Assembly: GCA_934045075.1 (NCBI GenBank)
Contig: OW203749.1
Coordinates: 4,926,804 to 4,990,803 of the forward strand
Reading direction: 5' to 3'
DNA length: 64,000 bases
From: Yponomeuta sedellus
Taxonomy: Eukaryota; Arthropoda; Insecta; Lepidoptera; Yponomeutidae
Shown here: piece by piece, positions 10,468 to 20,532 of the stretch
Layout of the letters: the number at the start of each line of letters is the position of its first letter
Numbering within the stretch: the stretch's first letter is position 1
Notes under the pieces: generated by a model
Database searches by the model: none
What the model saw: only the letters and a program-made list of their open reading frames with translations
Told to the model about the DNA's origin: nothing
Position numbers and translations under genes: made by a program

Positions 10468-10830
10468 ATTACGTAGCGTTCCACTCTATCGAGTGAAGCA
10501 TTTAGACGACTACGAAGTGTCAAAAAATGTATGCATTTGACAGCCGGAGTAGCTTAAAAAAAGTATTCAATCAACGTCACTCAACTCAGATACTTTTTTT
10601 TTTTTTTACGTAGCCTCGTTTGTGTCCCACTGCTGGGCAAAGGCCTCCCCCAACTCAGACCAGATGTATCTGTCTTGTGCCACCTCAGACCACTCCGGCA
10701 TGTGTCGGTCGAGATCGTCTCGCCAACGTTTTCTTGGCCTACCTCTCCTGCGATGACCACCTTGTGGCACCCACTCGGTGGCAAGTCTTGCCCACCTATA
10801 ACTCAGATACTTACGTAGGTAATAATGCCA
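10468..10830. mobile_element. MITE family 1 copy, split by a LINE insertion
   Basis: Left part (10468-10595) and right part (10813-10830) match the MITE at 8032. They are separated by the 204-bp LINE fragment at 10596-10799, bounded by 13-bp direct repeats. Confidence 0.7.
10596..10799 (-). mobile_element. 5'-truncated RTE-like LINE insertion with 13-bp target duplication
   Basis: The direct repeat AACTCAGATACTT is at 10583-10595 and 10800-10812. A T-run at 10594-10607 is the poly(A) tail of a minus-strand insertion. It encodes GRPRKRWRDDLDRHMPEW and ELGEAFAQQWDTNEAT, the LINE protein C-terminus. Confidence 0.8.
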
Positions 10831-10949
10831 CAGTTCTTGGCCACGTCTGTAAGCGCCATCTATGAATCGCTTTGTGAATTTGTGCTGAAACCGCCTCATC
10901 TGCAACAATCCTCACGCGAGTTAGGCCCGTACCCTTTTTTTACTCTCTG

Positions 10950-11370
10950 TGTGAGGACCTGTGCCCTACAGCGTGATGTTATATACTAGCCCACTGCCAC
11001 TTTAGGTGGTCCATATACTAACGTTGTGTTGCCATATTAAACAGCCTACGAACTATTCTCGTACCTACCGAATCCGTGAAATCGCTAAAGCAAAAAATGC
11101 AAGTAATTCACTGTAACCATTCCTTTCATTAGGTATCATCAGCAGGCTATATTAGTCCACTGCTGGACAAAGCCTTCCCCTAATGAGCGCCATAGCGCCC
11201 TGTCTTCAGCTTGCTGCATCTAGCATCTGTCTGCAGTTTTTCGCAGATGGTCATCCCACCTGGTCAGAGGGCGTCCTACACTATGTTTGCAGAGTTGCGG
11301 TCTCCGCTCAAGAACACGTTGTCGGTTCTTCGCGAGATACGGCCAGCCCACTGCCGATATGGTATAACAC
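10950..11370 (-). repeat. Unclassified repeat followed by RTE 3' end
   Basis: 10950-11130 recurs at 31320-31351 plus 31897-32040, where a MITE interrupts it. 11140-11370 is a minus-strand RTE 3' end (GTCCACTGCTGGACAAAGCC). The shared order at both places suggests one composite element. Confidence 0.6.
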
Positions 11371-13069
11371 TAGCGATATGGCAGCGGGTAACCATTTCTT
11401 TAAATATTTTTAAATATATCAATTTGGACACACATTTTGGAGGAAGTGGGCACTTTTACGAATATTTAAAGATGTTGCAGGCGATATAGGGTCTGAACTT
11501 CAGGTCCAAGTGGGCTGCCATAAATCTATAGGATGTTTAATAAATAAACAGTCGTTATATTACATGTAAGTTTTACATAAAGCACATGAAAAACTGGAAG
11601 CTTAAAGGCCTGCGCGGACGAGGGACTTCGGGGACAAAAGTCCCTGAATCGTGTAATAAATGTCCTCCGAGTACTTGTCGCGGACTCAACGCCTACGGTG
11701 TGCGGACATTTGTTCCCTGGTAATCGAGTGAAACGTACGCTATGGATGCATATATTCTGAGATTACAGTGTTGTAATTTACATGAAGTTGAAAAAGAAAA
11801 GGCGTTTTAAACGAAAACACCGAACTTTGGTCCAGTCCGGTCTCTTGATGGCCTCAGTAACTTGAGGGTCTTTTTGTACGGTTACTTTTAGTTCTTGGTG
11901 TGCGTTATATAAGATACAATTTATAAGAGATCTATATCGACGGACAAAAAAGTAAAAAAGGGGATAGTAGCTCGTCTGGGCAAGCCTTATCAGTTGCATT
12001 CCCCAGAGATATAGATAAATCATAATTTTACTTAGGTACACTCGTAGACCCGTTGACGGGACAAAATAATGGGACCACGAGTAAACACCCACCACGAGAA
12101 ATAGTTTATCCCTCGTGGACCCGTTGATGACGTATAACGGGACCACGAGCGATAGTTATCCCTCGTGGAAACACCCATTCATACGAACCACAAAACGCGC
12201 TATCCAATGACATCTTAAAAACGTAATATATTTACTTTGTTCAAAAAGTGTAGAAATTAAAGAGTAAGGTCTGTGTTACTTAATTTCTTGTACTTAAAAG
12301 CATTATAAAATAAAAACTACAGTTATTTCATGAAAAAAAGTGTATTGTGCTTAATCGAAGGTAGTAAATGGTCCTAGTTTTCGACAGCGGTAGGTAACGT
12401 TGGAGCCAATCAGCGGGCCGTAGAGGAAGTGCCAACCATTCGTATTGATGGGGTTATGGTCAATATTTGGTTTTCAACGACTTAAAGACTAAAAAAAATT
12501 TAATTTATTTATATTTTTAATTGTTTATTTTTAGTACTTCAAAGCTGGTGGGTGACTTATTAAAGCATTTGGACTCATCGAGTGTCCGAAAACTTGTATA
12601 AAACGAGAAATTTATTTTTTTGTAGTTAGAATCGACGATTTCACTCAATCTGTTGATTGTGAGTTTTAAACACCACAGCACTTACGTCAAAATGAAAATT
12701 CTTAATTGTTTTCTTACATAACGGAAATTTGCGTTTTTCACTTGTTTACTGATAATTTCTTTATTCGCTTTAAAGCACTACAAAGTTTATAACTTTTCTT
12801 CAGGATTGAGTCGTGGATAACATTGGATTGCCTAGATGTCTGTAAATTTGTAGGTTATGACAATTTATGAGACAACGTGTGCTGCTGCGTTGTGAACATT
12901 ATCTGAAGTCACTTGGTGCTTGGTAAGTATCAAACCACAGTAGATTTACAAACCTATTTAACAGTACTACAAACACAGTAGATTTTCTGAAATGCACAAT
13001 CACAATTGCTGAAAGAAGCATGCAAGTCACCTAACCTTCTTGTTATTCCAGGAACGATAGCAGCACGTA
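11371..13069. other. Intergenic, no recognised gene
   Basis: Contains repeated CACGAG/CTCGTGG motifs at 12060-12170 in both orientations, but no coding signal that I can support. The 122-codon minus frame at 11778-12146 has no recognisable domain and biased hydrophobic content. Confidence 0.45.
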
Positions 13070-13639
13070 ACAGGCATAACAGATGTTGTGTTATGGGATG
13101 TAGATCGACAACACAATTATGTATGTTCCCCCGTTAGAGCGCACTACGCTCTTCGTGGATAAACATAATTGAATTAAAAGATCAGTCGCCATAGAAAAAT
13201 ATGCCGCCTCCACTTTGAAGACAGGTACATACAAGGAGAATAAGGAGATGGCTCCAGGTTGCGTTATGCAGTACCTACTTTATTCAGGAGAGAAGAAATT
13301 CTTACATGAGTGCCTTCACATGCAATCACAGTTTGTAAGTACCTATTTAAGCTCCAATCACTCGGTTCCACTGGGCCATGTGTGACACAATAGGTAGTTA
13401 AATTGGTGTGTTTGAAGGACAATTGCTTTTTCAGGCAATGAAGCGGTGTTAGTGCCCCAGTACTCGCAGCTTTCACATGAAGCTGAATGAGACTGAATCA
13501 GAGAAGGCCATGGCTTCCTATGAAGGTATGTATCTCTTGTGTACTTACTTGAGTGCCATCTGGATGACTAGACTAGGGACTAGGCTGGCTTGATAGTCTG
13601 AATGTTATAAAGGAATATTCCTTTAAGATATTGTGAGTT

Positions 13640-13860
13640 TTAGACGACCTCTGTGGCGCAGTGGTAGCATAGCTGCCTACAGTACAAGAGGTCCCGAGTT
13701 CGAACCCAAAAAAATCCCCACGTCTAAGATGTTTACATGTTTGTGATGTTGTTGTTACTGGTTCCCCACGACACAGGTTATCTTAGTGTTTGGCCAGAAG
13801 CAATGTATGTGCCTGTATTTTAATGTTATGTTATTGGAACTCCAATAAAATTGGTGTTAA
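13640..13860 (+). repeat. tRNA-derived SINE (family 3)
   Basis: A box GTGGCGCAGTGGTAGCATAG, B box AGTTCGAACCC, then a body with TTTACATGTTTGTGATGT and CCAGAAGCAATGTATGTG. Related copies are at 55690-55920 and 62985-63183. Confidence 0.7.
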
Positions 13861-14027
13861 TATCAAGCTGCAAAATACTTCCTGAAAGTACTGAATGACG
13901 GGTTAGTATGAATACTCTGCATTCCACAGCCTGACTGAATGGACCAGAAAGGAATCCCCGTAGGCTCCAGTTCTTTTATAATGTTTTGGTTGTTTTTTGG
14001 ATTTAATTAAAAAATTGTACAGTGTGT

Positions 14028-14185
14028 TAGCTTTTAGAATATACCTCGGCTACTATCGAATAGAATCGGATATATTTGCGTAATAGAAATATCGGAACTC
14101 AATAAGAAAAGTTTTATACAGAGCAGGAAGTAGTATTACACTCGTGTGCTTTTGGCGGAAACCAAAGCCTAGAGCCCGAGGTATA
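14028..14185. mobile_element. MITE family 2, right end shortened
   Basis: Starts AGCTTTTAGAATATACCTCG and ends in the inverse CCCGAGGTATATT. The longer relative is at 34198-34547. Confidence 0.6.
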
Positions 14186-14605
14186 TTACCTACTATTGTG
14201 ATTATTCATAGCAACTGAAGGCAACACGTAAATACAAATTAACTACATTACCTTCATATCATTCCAAATGGGTAAAATTATACTTTGTTGCTTTAATTAG
14301 ATATCTTAGCTTTACAGTTTCATTTAGAATTTTGTTTAAAATGCAGAGATATTGTTACACACAGTTGATTCAAGTTTTAATCCCTGCCATTAAACAAAGA
14401 GGGATATTATAATGGTTATAATTAAATAGTAACTAATTCATTTTGTTTTGAATTTACAGACACTTCTGCTGCTGAACCAAGCCACTCGGTAGATTTTCCA
14501 TCTGCCTCAAGCTTGGAGCATCAACGTGAGGTCAACATTGGCGACATGTCGTCGTAACAGCAGATTCCTACCTCTTTAACTGGTAATTTTATTATATTCT
14601 TTTTT

Positions 14606-14800
14606 TATGCACTAACCCGTGCTAAGGACAGTTTTAAAAAACCTACTTAAAGGCTAAAAATTCCACCCATGCCGGGACTCGAACCCGCGACCTCTAGCTA
14701 ATCCTGCCAGAATAAAAAGGATGGTTAGCCAGAGATTGCAGGCTTGAGTCCCGGCATGGTTGGAATGTTTAGCCTCTAAATAGGTTTGGTAATTTTATTT
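14606..14800. repeat. Foldback pair of family-1 tRNA SINE fragments
   Basis: A minus copy (14606-14715) and a plus copy (14718-14790) both contain the B box and the AATAGGTTT tail and lie head to head. Confidence 0.65.
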
Positions 14801-15357
14801 TAGTGCACTAACACATCTTAGGAGGAAAAATTAAAGATTTATTGTGAATCTTCTGGGGGGGCGCTCAATTAACTATAGTGGAACCAAAGTGATTGATACA
14901 AACTACTTGGTTCCACTGGTAATTCCACATAGAACAATTTTAGTAAGTATGTGGTTTCCGTACTCAGCCTCATAGTTGGGCCAGCAGGGCTGTGAGGTCA
15001 CTCCAGCCATCCAATTTCTTTCGTGAAAGCCATTGGTGCACCAATACATAAATAAATAAGAATAAAAAGGTGTAAATTATAACCAGAACAAATCAAAGCA
15101 CACCGCAACTATTCAGCAAAAGTAATGCCAGCTGTACTTTATCAGTTATTGCTAGATTACAATATTCCTTACCATTGCTTTTCCAGGTGCAGCAACTGCC
15201 AGCGCAGGTTTTTTGGCGACACCAGCAGCAAACAGCACTCCGACCAGGTCTTTTTCTTCTGAAGGTATTTTAACAGACACTATTTTCGCTTAAAATCCAG
15301 TTGAATCAAATACTTTTTTAAGCGGTCTAGACAAACAGAGTGATTGGAAAAAAGCAT

Positions 15358-15682
15358 TTGAGTGAAGCAACAACAGGCGCGGTCAAGTACAGGATGGGTG
15401 ACCGTCTCGTGACTACCGCTAGTGGCATTTTTTCAGAGTGCTTCCGCTTTTTATAAGGCTTGCTAAGCCGTTGGTGTCGGCTGTCATGTAACGGCAGACA
15501 TCAAGCCATGTCAGATGCCTTATGGGTGGTTTGATTACTTCTGACAGTAAGACCCGTCACTGTCTGACAATCCTCCACCAATCCGAACTTAGCCCCCGTG
15601 GTGCAGTGTGCCCGAACCTTCCTGCGATGCAGGAAGAGACACGCGCCCCAGCAGTGGGGACATTTACAAGAGTTGATATCGA
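15358..15682 (+). repeat. 5S-derived SINE in tandem unit 1
   Basis: Contains AAGCAACAACAGGCGCGGTC and GGATGGGTGACCGTC of 5S type, and ends GAGTTGATATCGAAAA. Confidence 0.75.
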
Positions 15683-16439
15683 AAATAGTTTTTGGTAACA
15701 TTCCTAGTACTCAAATCTTAGTTTGCCTTTTGATCACTGTGTGAAATAGGGGTGATGGCATTAAAAAAAAAAAAAAATTAGCATTTTTTTCACTGACCGT
15801 ATCCTTTTTCACTGACCGTATCCAAAATCTGCAAATCTAGTTCAGAATATCTCAAAACGTTACGAAAGGTCTCCTAGCCTAGAACACACTAGGCTTACGC
15901 TTTTTTTTAACTTATCTTATAACTCCAACTCCCAATTTATTTTAAACATCAGGTCCTCGAATTCCTTTAAATTAATTTGAGCACTTTCAAACTAAGATTG
16001 TCTCATCATCATATAGATAATTCCACATATGAAAAGGTTAGTTAGTTTGTCCTGTGGTTTCTGTGCTTAGCCTCATAGTTGGGCCAGCACGGCTGTGAGG
16101 TCACTCCAGCATACCATTTTCTATCCAGAAAGCCATTGGTGCAATATATAGTGGCGATATAATACATATATCGCCACTATATATATATATGTCACCACAA
16201 CTATACACCAAAAGTAATGCCAGCTCTACTTTATCGGTTATTGCCAATAACATTATTTATTTTCGTTTCATTTCAATATTCCTTTCCATTGCTTTTCCAG
16301 GTGCGGTAACTGCCAGCGTAGGTTTTTGGCGACACCAGCAGCAAACCACTCCAACCAGACCTTCTTCTTCTGCAGGTGTTGTAACAAGGTAACTATTTTC
16401 GCTTTACGCTTAAAAATACAGTTGAATCAAATACTTTTT

Positions 16440-16690
16440 CAAACGCTCGCGGCCTAGTCGAACAGCGTGATTGGAGTCAATTACTTGAGTTAAGCAACAA
16501 GAGGAGCGGTCAGATGCAGGATGGGTGACCGTCCCGTGACTACCGGTTGTGGCTTTTTCCGCATGAAATTAATTTGAGTCTTACAATCCGCCACCAACCC
16601 GGACTCGGCCCACGTGATGGAGTATGGCCGAACCTACCTGGGATGCAGGAAGCGACACCTGCCCCGGCAGTGGGGAGGGTTGATATCGAA
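16440..16690 (+). repeat. 5S-derived SINE in tandem unit 2, internally deleted
   Basis: The 5' end CTCGCGGCCTAGTCGAAC is better preserved than in unit 1. About 80 bp of the body are missing after the 5S part. Confidence 0.75.
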
Positions 16691-17317
16691 AATGGTTTTT
16701 TGGTGATTTATAACATTCTTAGTGCTCATACCTTAGTTTTTCCTTTTGATCACTTCATGAATATCTCAAAAAGTTATGGACGGTCTCCTAACCTAGAACA
16801 TACTGGGCTTACAAAGTTGTAACAGTCTGCTGTATGCTTACTTTTTTGTAACCTATCTTATAACTCCCATCTCTCAATTTATTTTAAACTTTAGGTCTTA
16901 GAATTTCTTAAAGTTAATTTGTGCACTTTCAAACTAAGATTTTCTTATCACATTGTAGGCAAAGAGGGCACAGACACCGACTTCGAACCCCATTGAAGGT
17001 ATTTCCAATCTATTCAAATTCAAATTGTAGTAAAGTGTAGGGAACAAACAATTTGGAGACCTTAGTATATTTTGCGATAGGTACGCTATTCCTTTTTGTT
17101 AGATGTCTCTGTTAGATGTAATTGATATTCTGAGCACACTTTCCTGTACAAAGATGTTTAAGAGATATGCAGAGGTTGCGAGTTCGAATCCTGTTGCGAG
17201 TCAAAAGTTTAATATTTTAGATTTTTTTGATTTTTCCAACAGATTGAGTACTTTGGAAATATCAGAAGTTGACGTTGAGGTGAGACTTTAATTAAAATCA
17301 TCTTATCTGTTTTACAG

Positions 17318-17615
17318 GTGCGAAAGTCAAGAGAAACAAAATATTGCGGTCTGTTAAAACTTTGACTCCCCGATGCAAGAGGATCTATACAGAGTGCCAA
17401 AAAATTATCAAGTCTAAGCGTCGCCTCTGTTACACTTTCCAAGACTTCTCCATCAGTCCAGGACGGAAAAAACCAACGTACACGCCTTGCTGGTTATGTT
17501 TCCAAGAAACTTAATAGGAAATTTATGTGCCAAATTTGCAAGAGGTTTCATCAGATCCTTCAGATCTCCACACTTGGATTTTAGAACGAGAAAGACGTCA
17601 ACGTAGCCGAAGTTT
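17318..17615 (+). pseudogene. Decayed P-element/THAP-type transposase fragment
   Basis: After TTTTACAG the frame reads KTLTPRCKRIYTECQKIIKS then KRRLCYTFQDFSISPGRK. With a frame change near 17470 it continues TRLAGYVSKKLNRKFMCQIC before a stop. AGYVxxKL...CxxC resembles the C-terminal region of P-element/THAP9-like transposases. A possible THAP start (RCCVMGCRSTTQLCMF) lies at about 13080-13130, and the exon-like pieces at 14460, 15188 and 16302 may belong to the same broken gene. Identification is by eye only. Confidence 0.4.
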
Positions 17616-18013
17616 GGCTTACCCAAATTCAAGTTTTATTATTCTTTTTAGAACCTTAATAAATCACTAACAATTACCTTGACAAAAATGTTTACTTACC
17701 AATTGTTTTTGAAAATATTAAATTTGAGTTTCTACAACTACAACAAGCCAATGTTGACTGGTTTGGCTGCCCTGAAATCACGTTGACATATTAACTTCAT
17801 ATCCTTAGTTTGCAGCATCCAGGTTCATAATTTTTGCAACACAGTCAACAAGATCATAAAAGGGGCCTTTTCCGCAGAACGCATAGATACGTCGCTGGAA
17901 ATGCACAATTTGGCACTTAAAAAGTATATTAAGTATCATAGAAAGTAATGTGCATTGTTTATTTATTCTGATTTTTGTAGGTTGGCTTCGCTTATACATT
18001 TTTAGACAAAAGA

Positions 18014-18713
18014 TATTATAAGATGCATTGTAACAAATGTTCACTATCTATTCATTCGGTAATTATTAATTTTGATATGTAAGTCGTCAAATCTTATGTT
18101 GGTAATGCCAGAACATTCTGTACTGCGAATATGTATTCAGCCTGTAAATATTAATTTATGATCAATGTCCGTAATGTCAAAACCATTCATTCTGTATTAA
18201 TTCTATGTTTATTAAGATCAATTTGATATCATTGTCTAATCTTAGTATATAGTTAATGTTAGAACTTTATGCCTGCCTCATTGGATTAGCCGTTAAGGTA
18301 TGTGGGTACCAAGGCAGAGGGCGTGGGTTCGATCCCACTGGGGGCCGCCGTACAAGTGGCGCCAATTATAAGATGCATTGTAACAAAGTTCACTATCTAT
18401 TCATTCTGTAATTATTAATTTTGATTTGTAAGTCGTCAAATCTTATGTTGGTAATGCCAGAACATTCTTTACTTCGAATATGTATTCAGCCTGTAAATAT
18501 TAATTTATGATCAATTTCCGTAATGTCAAAATCATTCATTCTGTATTAATTCTATGTTTATTAAGATCAATTTGATATCATTGTCAAATCTTAGTATATA
18601 GTTAATGTTAGAACTATATGCCTGCCTCGTTGGATTAGCCGTTAAGGTATGTGGGTACCAAAGCAGAGGTCGTGGGTTCGATTCCCACTGGGGCCGCCGT
18701 ACAAGTGGCGCCA
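18014..18713. repeat. Two tandem 350-bp units, each with a tRNA-like module
   Basis: Units start at about 18014 and 18364 (offset exactly 350) with ATTATAAGATGCATTG. Each ends with GGATTAGCCGTTAAGGTATG (A box-like) and GGGTTCGATYCCAC (B box-like). This is probably a tandem dimer of a fourth tRNA-derived SINE rather than tRNA genes, because no anticodon arm is convincing. Confidence 0.6.
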
Positions 18714-19471
18714 CTCTGGCTGTATTTTCATATCTGTGATGTCCTTGCCTAGTTACCTTAGTACAGGGTATATTAGTTTGGGACCAGGTCAAGCGATTGT
18801 GTTGTGTGGAAGAGGAAGTTATTCATTCTGTACTCATGTATTAAGTTTGGAATTAGTATTAATTTTGACACTGCAATTACTTTCTGTAAATTGTAAATGT
18901 ATTTTTAAGAACTGTTCAAACGATGATCTACTATAGCATAAAGGGTTATTTAGATGACACATAATATGTGTTTAAACAGAACATATTATGTTCTGTTTTA
19001 TAATAATTGTGTAAACGCTGTTAATTAAGGACTTTGAAAAGACTAAGTTGGAGTTTTTTTTCTCCAAAATTATGTAGATTTTCAAATGGACGCCTAGATT
19101 GACGTGTAACGTTTACAAAGCCGCAGTTTCTGTGCTACTTTGAAAAAAATCTATTTCATTGAATTTCTTGAATAAAAAAAATTACTTCCGACTTTTATCG
19201 TTTCCATTTCCCCTAAAAATTAATAATGGTTCTCTGAACAGTAGAATAGTATCGATAGTATGGTGGGCATCCCTAGCATATCGATACATTTTTTTATCGA
19301 CTATAGGGTGCTGAATGCACTACGGATGGTGGTCACGTCAATCCACTACGTTCCGGGCCTTTCTATTGGTCGATTCCTATCTGTACCTGTATAATTTGTG
19401 GTTTTCGATATTCAATGATAATACTAACCTACACTACTAATAAAGTTTAACTTCCGGATTCTTGAATCTTT

Positions 19472-20038
19472 AAGGCCCCAGTACACAATGGCCTGAGATG
19501 CCATGCTTTGCAATGCACAACTGTAGGCCACCATCACTTGGTGTACACAATGGCGCATGGCTCATTGCTGTCTGGCAAAACACTTGCGATGGACGTGGAA
19601 GTAATTGCGGCCGCAGCTATTTATTTATTTACTACTTAAGTATTACAGAAGCGTGTACAACAATTTTATCAAAAAAAATGGCGCAAAATTACGGGCTCAG
19701 ATTGATATAAAACAATAAACTTGAAGGTTTCTCCATTGTTCTACGATACGGACATTTTGAGCGATCTAAAATACAAGTAGTTTTACAAAAAATCAACACA
19801 ACAAGAAAAGTACTACGACTATCCCGGTCAGCGGTTGGTGACGAATTAAACGATGGGCCACTGTGTAAACGACAGGCCACGCTACGCCACGATTCTTTTG
19901 AAGCGTGCTCAAAAAACCGACAACTTCCCGATTGCGCGCCACGATAGGCAATTGTCCGCCACTACACACCATTGCGATGCGTACACAATGGCGATGACGA
20001 ACAGTGGCCCAGCATGGGCTAATGTGTACTGAGGCCTT
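19472..20038. mobile_element. Inverted-repeat element (MITE)
   Basis: Termini AAGGCCCCAGTACACAATGG and the inverse TGTGTACTGAGGCCTT. Internal GTACACAATGGCG motifs occur in both orientations. No coding capacity. Confidence 0.55.
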
Positions 20039-20140
20039 TGGATTGGACAAACTGAATATCTAACTTTCGGACGTTGTTTGGATCGCCATAGAGAGGGTGT
20101 GGACACGCCTGAACGCACGCCATTTACCACACTGCCGTCT

Positions 20141-20532
20141 TCACTGACGCTGGGTCCACAACTCTTGCACCACTTGCTCAAGAGGCTGCCAATCGTAGAC
20201 GGGCCCCGGTTCCGCCGCGGTCGGTTGAATCTGACGCTCCCAGTCCGCCTGGAAGTCTGCCTCGTTGAGCTCCGGGACTGGAACACCATGTGCGTTGGCT
20301 ATGTTATGTAGAACAGCGCAGGCGTTCACCATCTTTGCGGCCTTCGCAGACTGGTAGTGCAAGGCGCGTTGCGCCAGCAAGCAACGCCAGCGAGCCTTCA
20401 ATGCTCGTATGCAGCGGTCCACGGTGCTTCTCACGGCGCTATGGAGTTTGTTGTAGTGTTCTTCCGGTGTGTTTGGGGCTGCTTCAGCGATCGGCGGCAG
20501 CAGCCACGGCTGGGGAGCGTAACCGGAGTCTC
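20141..20532 (-). CDS. Gene B exon 13: HARBI1 domain C-terminus and stop
   Basis: 392 nt. Acceptor TTGCCTTCCCAG, stop TGA at 20141-20143. Encodes GDSGYAPQPWLLPPI (second catalytic Asp kept), then STVDRCIRALKARWRCL, where the family has Glu at the Asp position, then KMVNACAVLHNIANAHG, a hallmark of Harbinger nucleases. Equivalent to 49765-50156 in gene C. Confidence 0.88.

Larger units (their letters stand above)
14940..16960. repeat. Tandem duplication of a segment of about 1.1 kb
   Basis: Unit 1 (about 14940-16010) and unit 2 (about 16040-16960) align throughout: GTTGGGCCAGCA at 14975 and 16078, GTGCRGYAACTGCCAGCG at 15188 and 16302, and CACTTTCAAACTAAGATT at 15983 and 16924. Both carry a 5S SINE in the same place, so the SINE inserted before the duplication. 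Each unit also holds an exon-like stretch after TTTTCCAG encoding ASXGFXXTPAA-type sequence. Confidence 0.7.

Noticed and set aside
11778..12146. 122-codon minus-strand frame
   Set aside because: No recognisable domain, no splice or paralogue support; hydrophobic AT-rich composition expected by chance.
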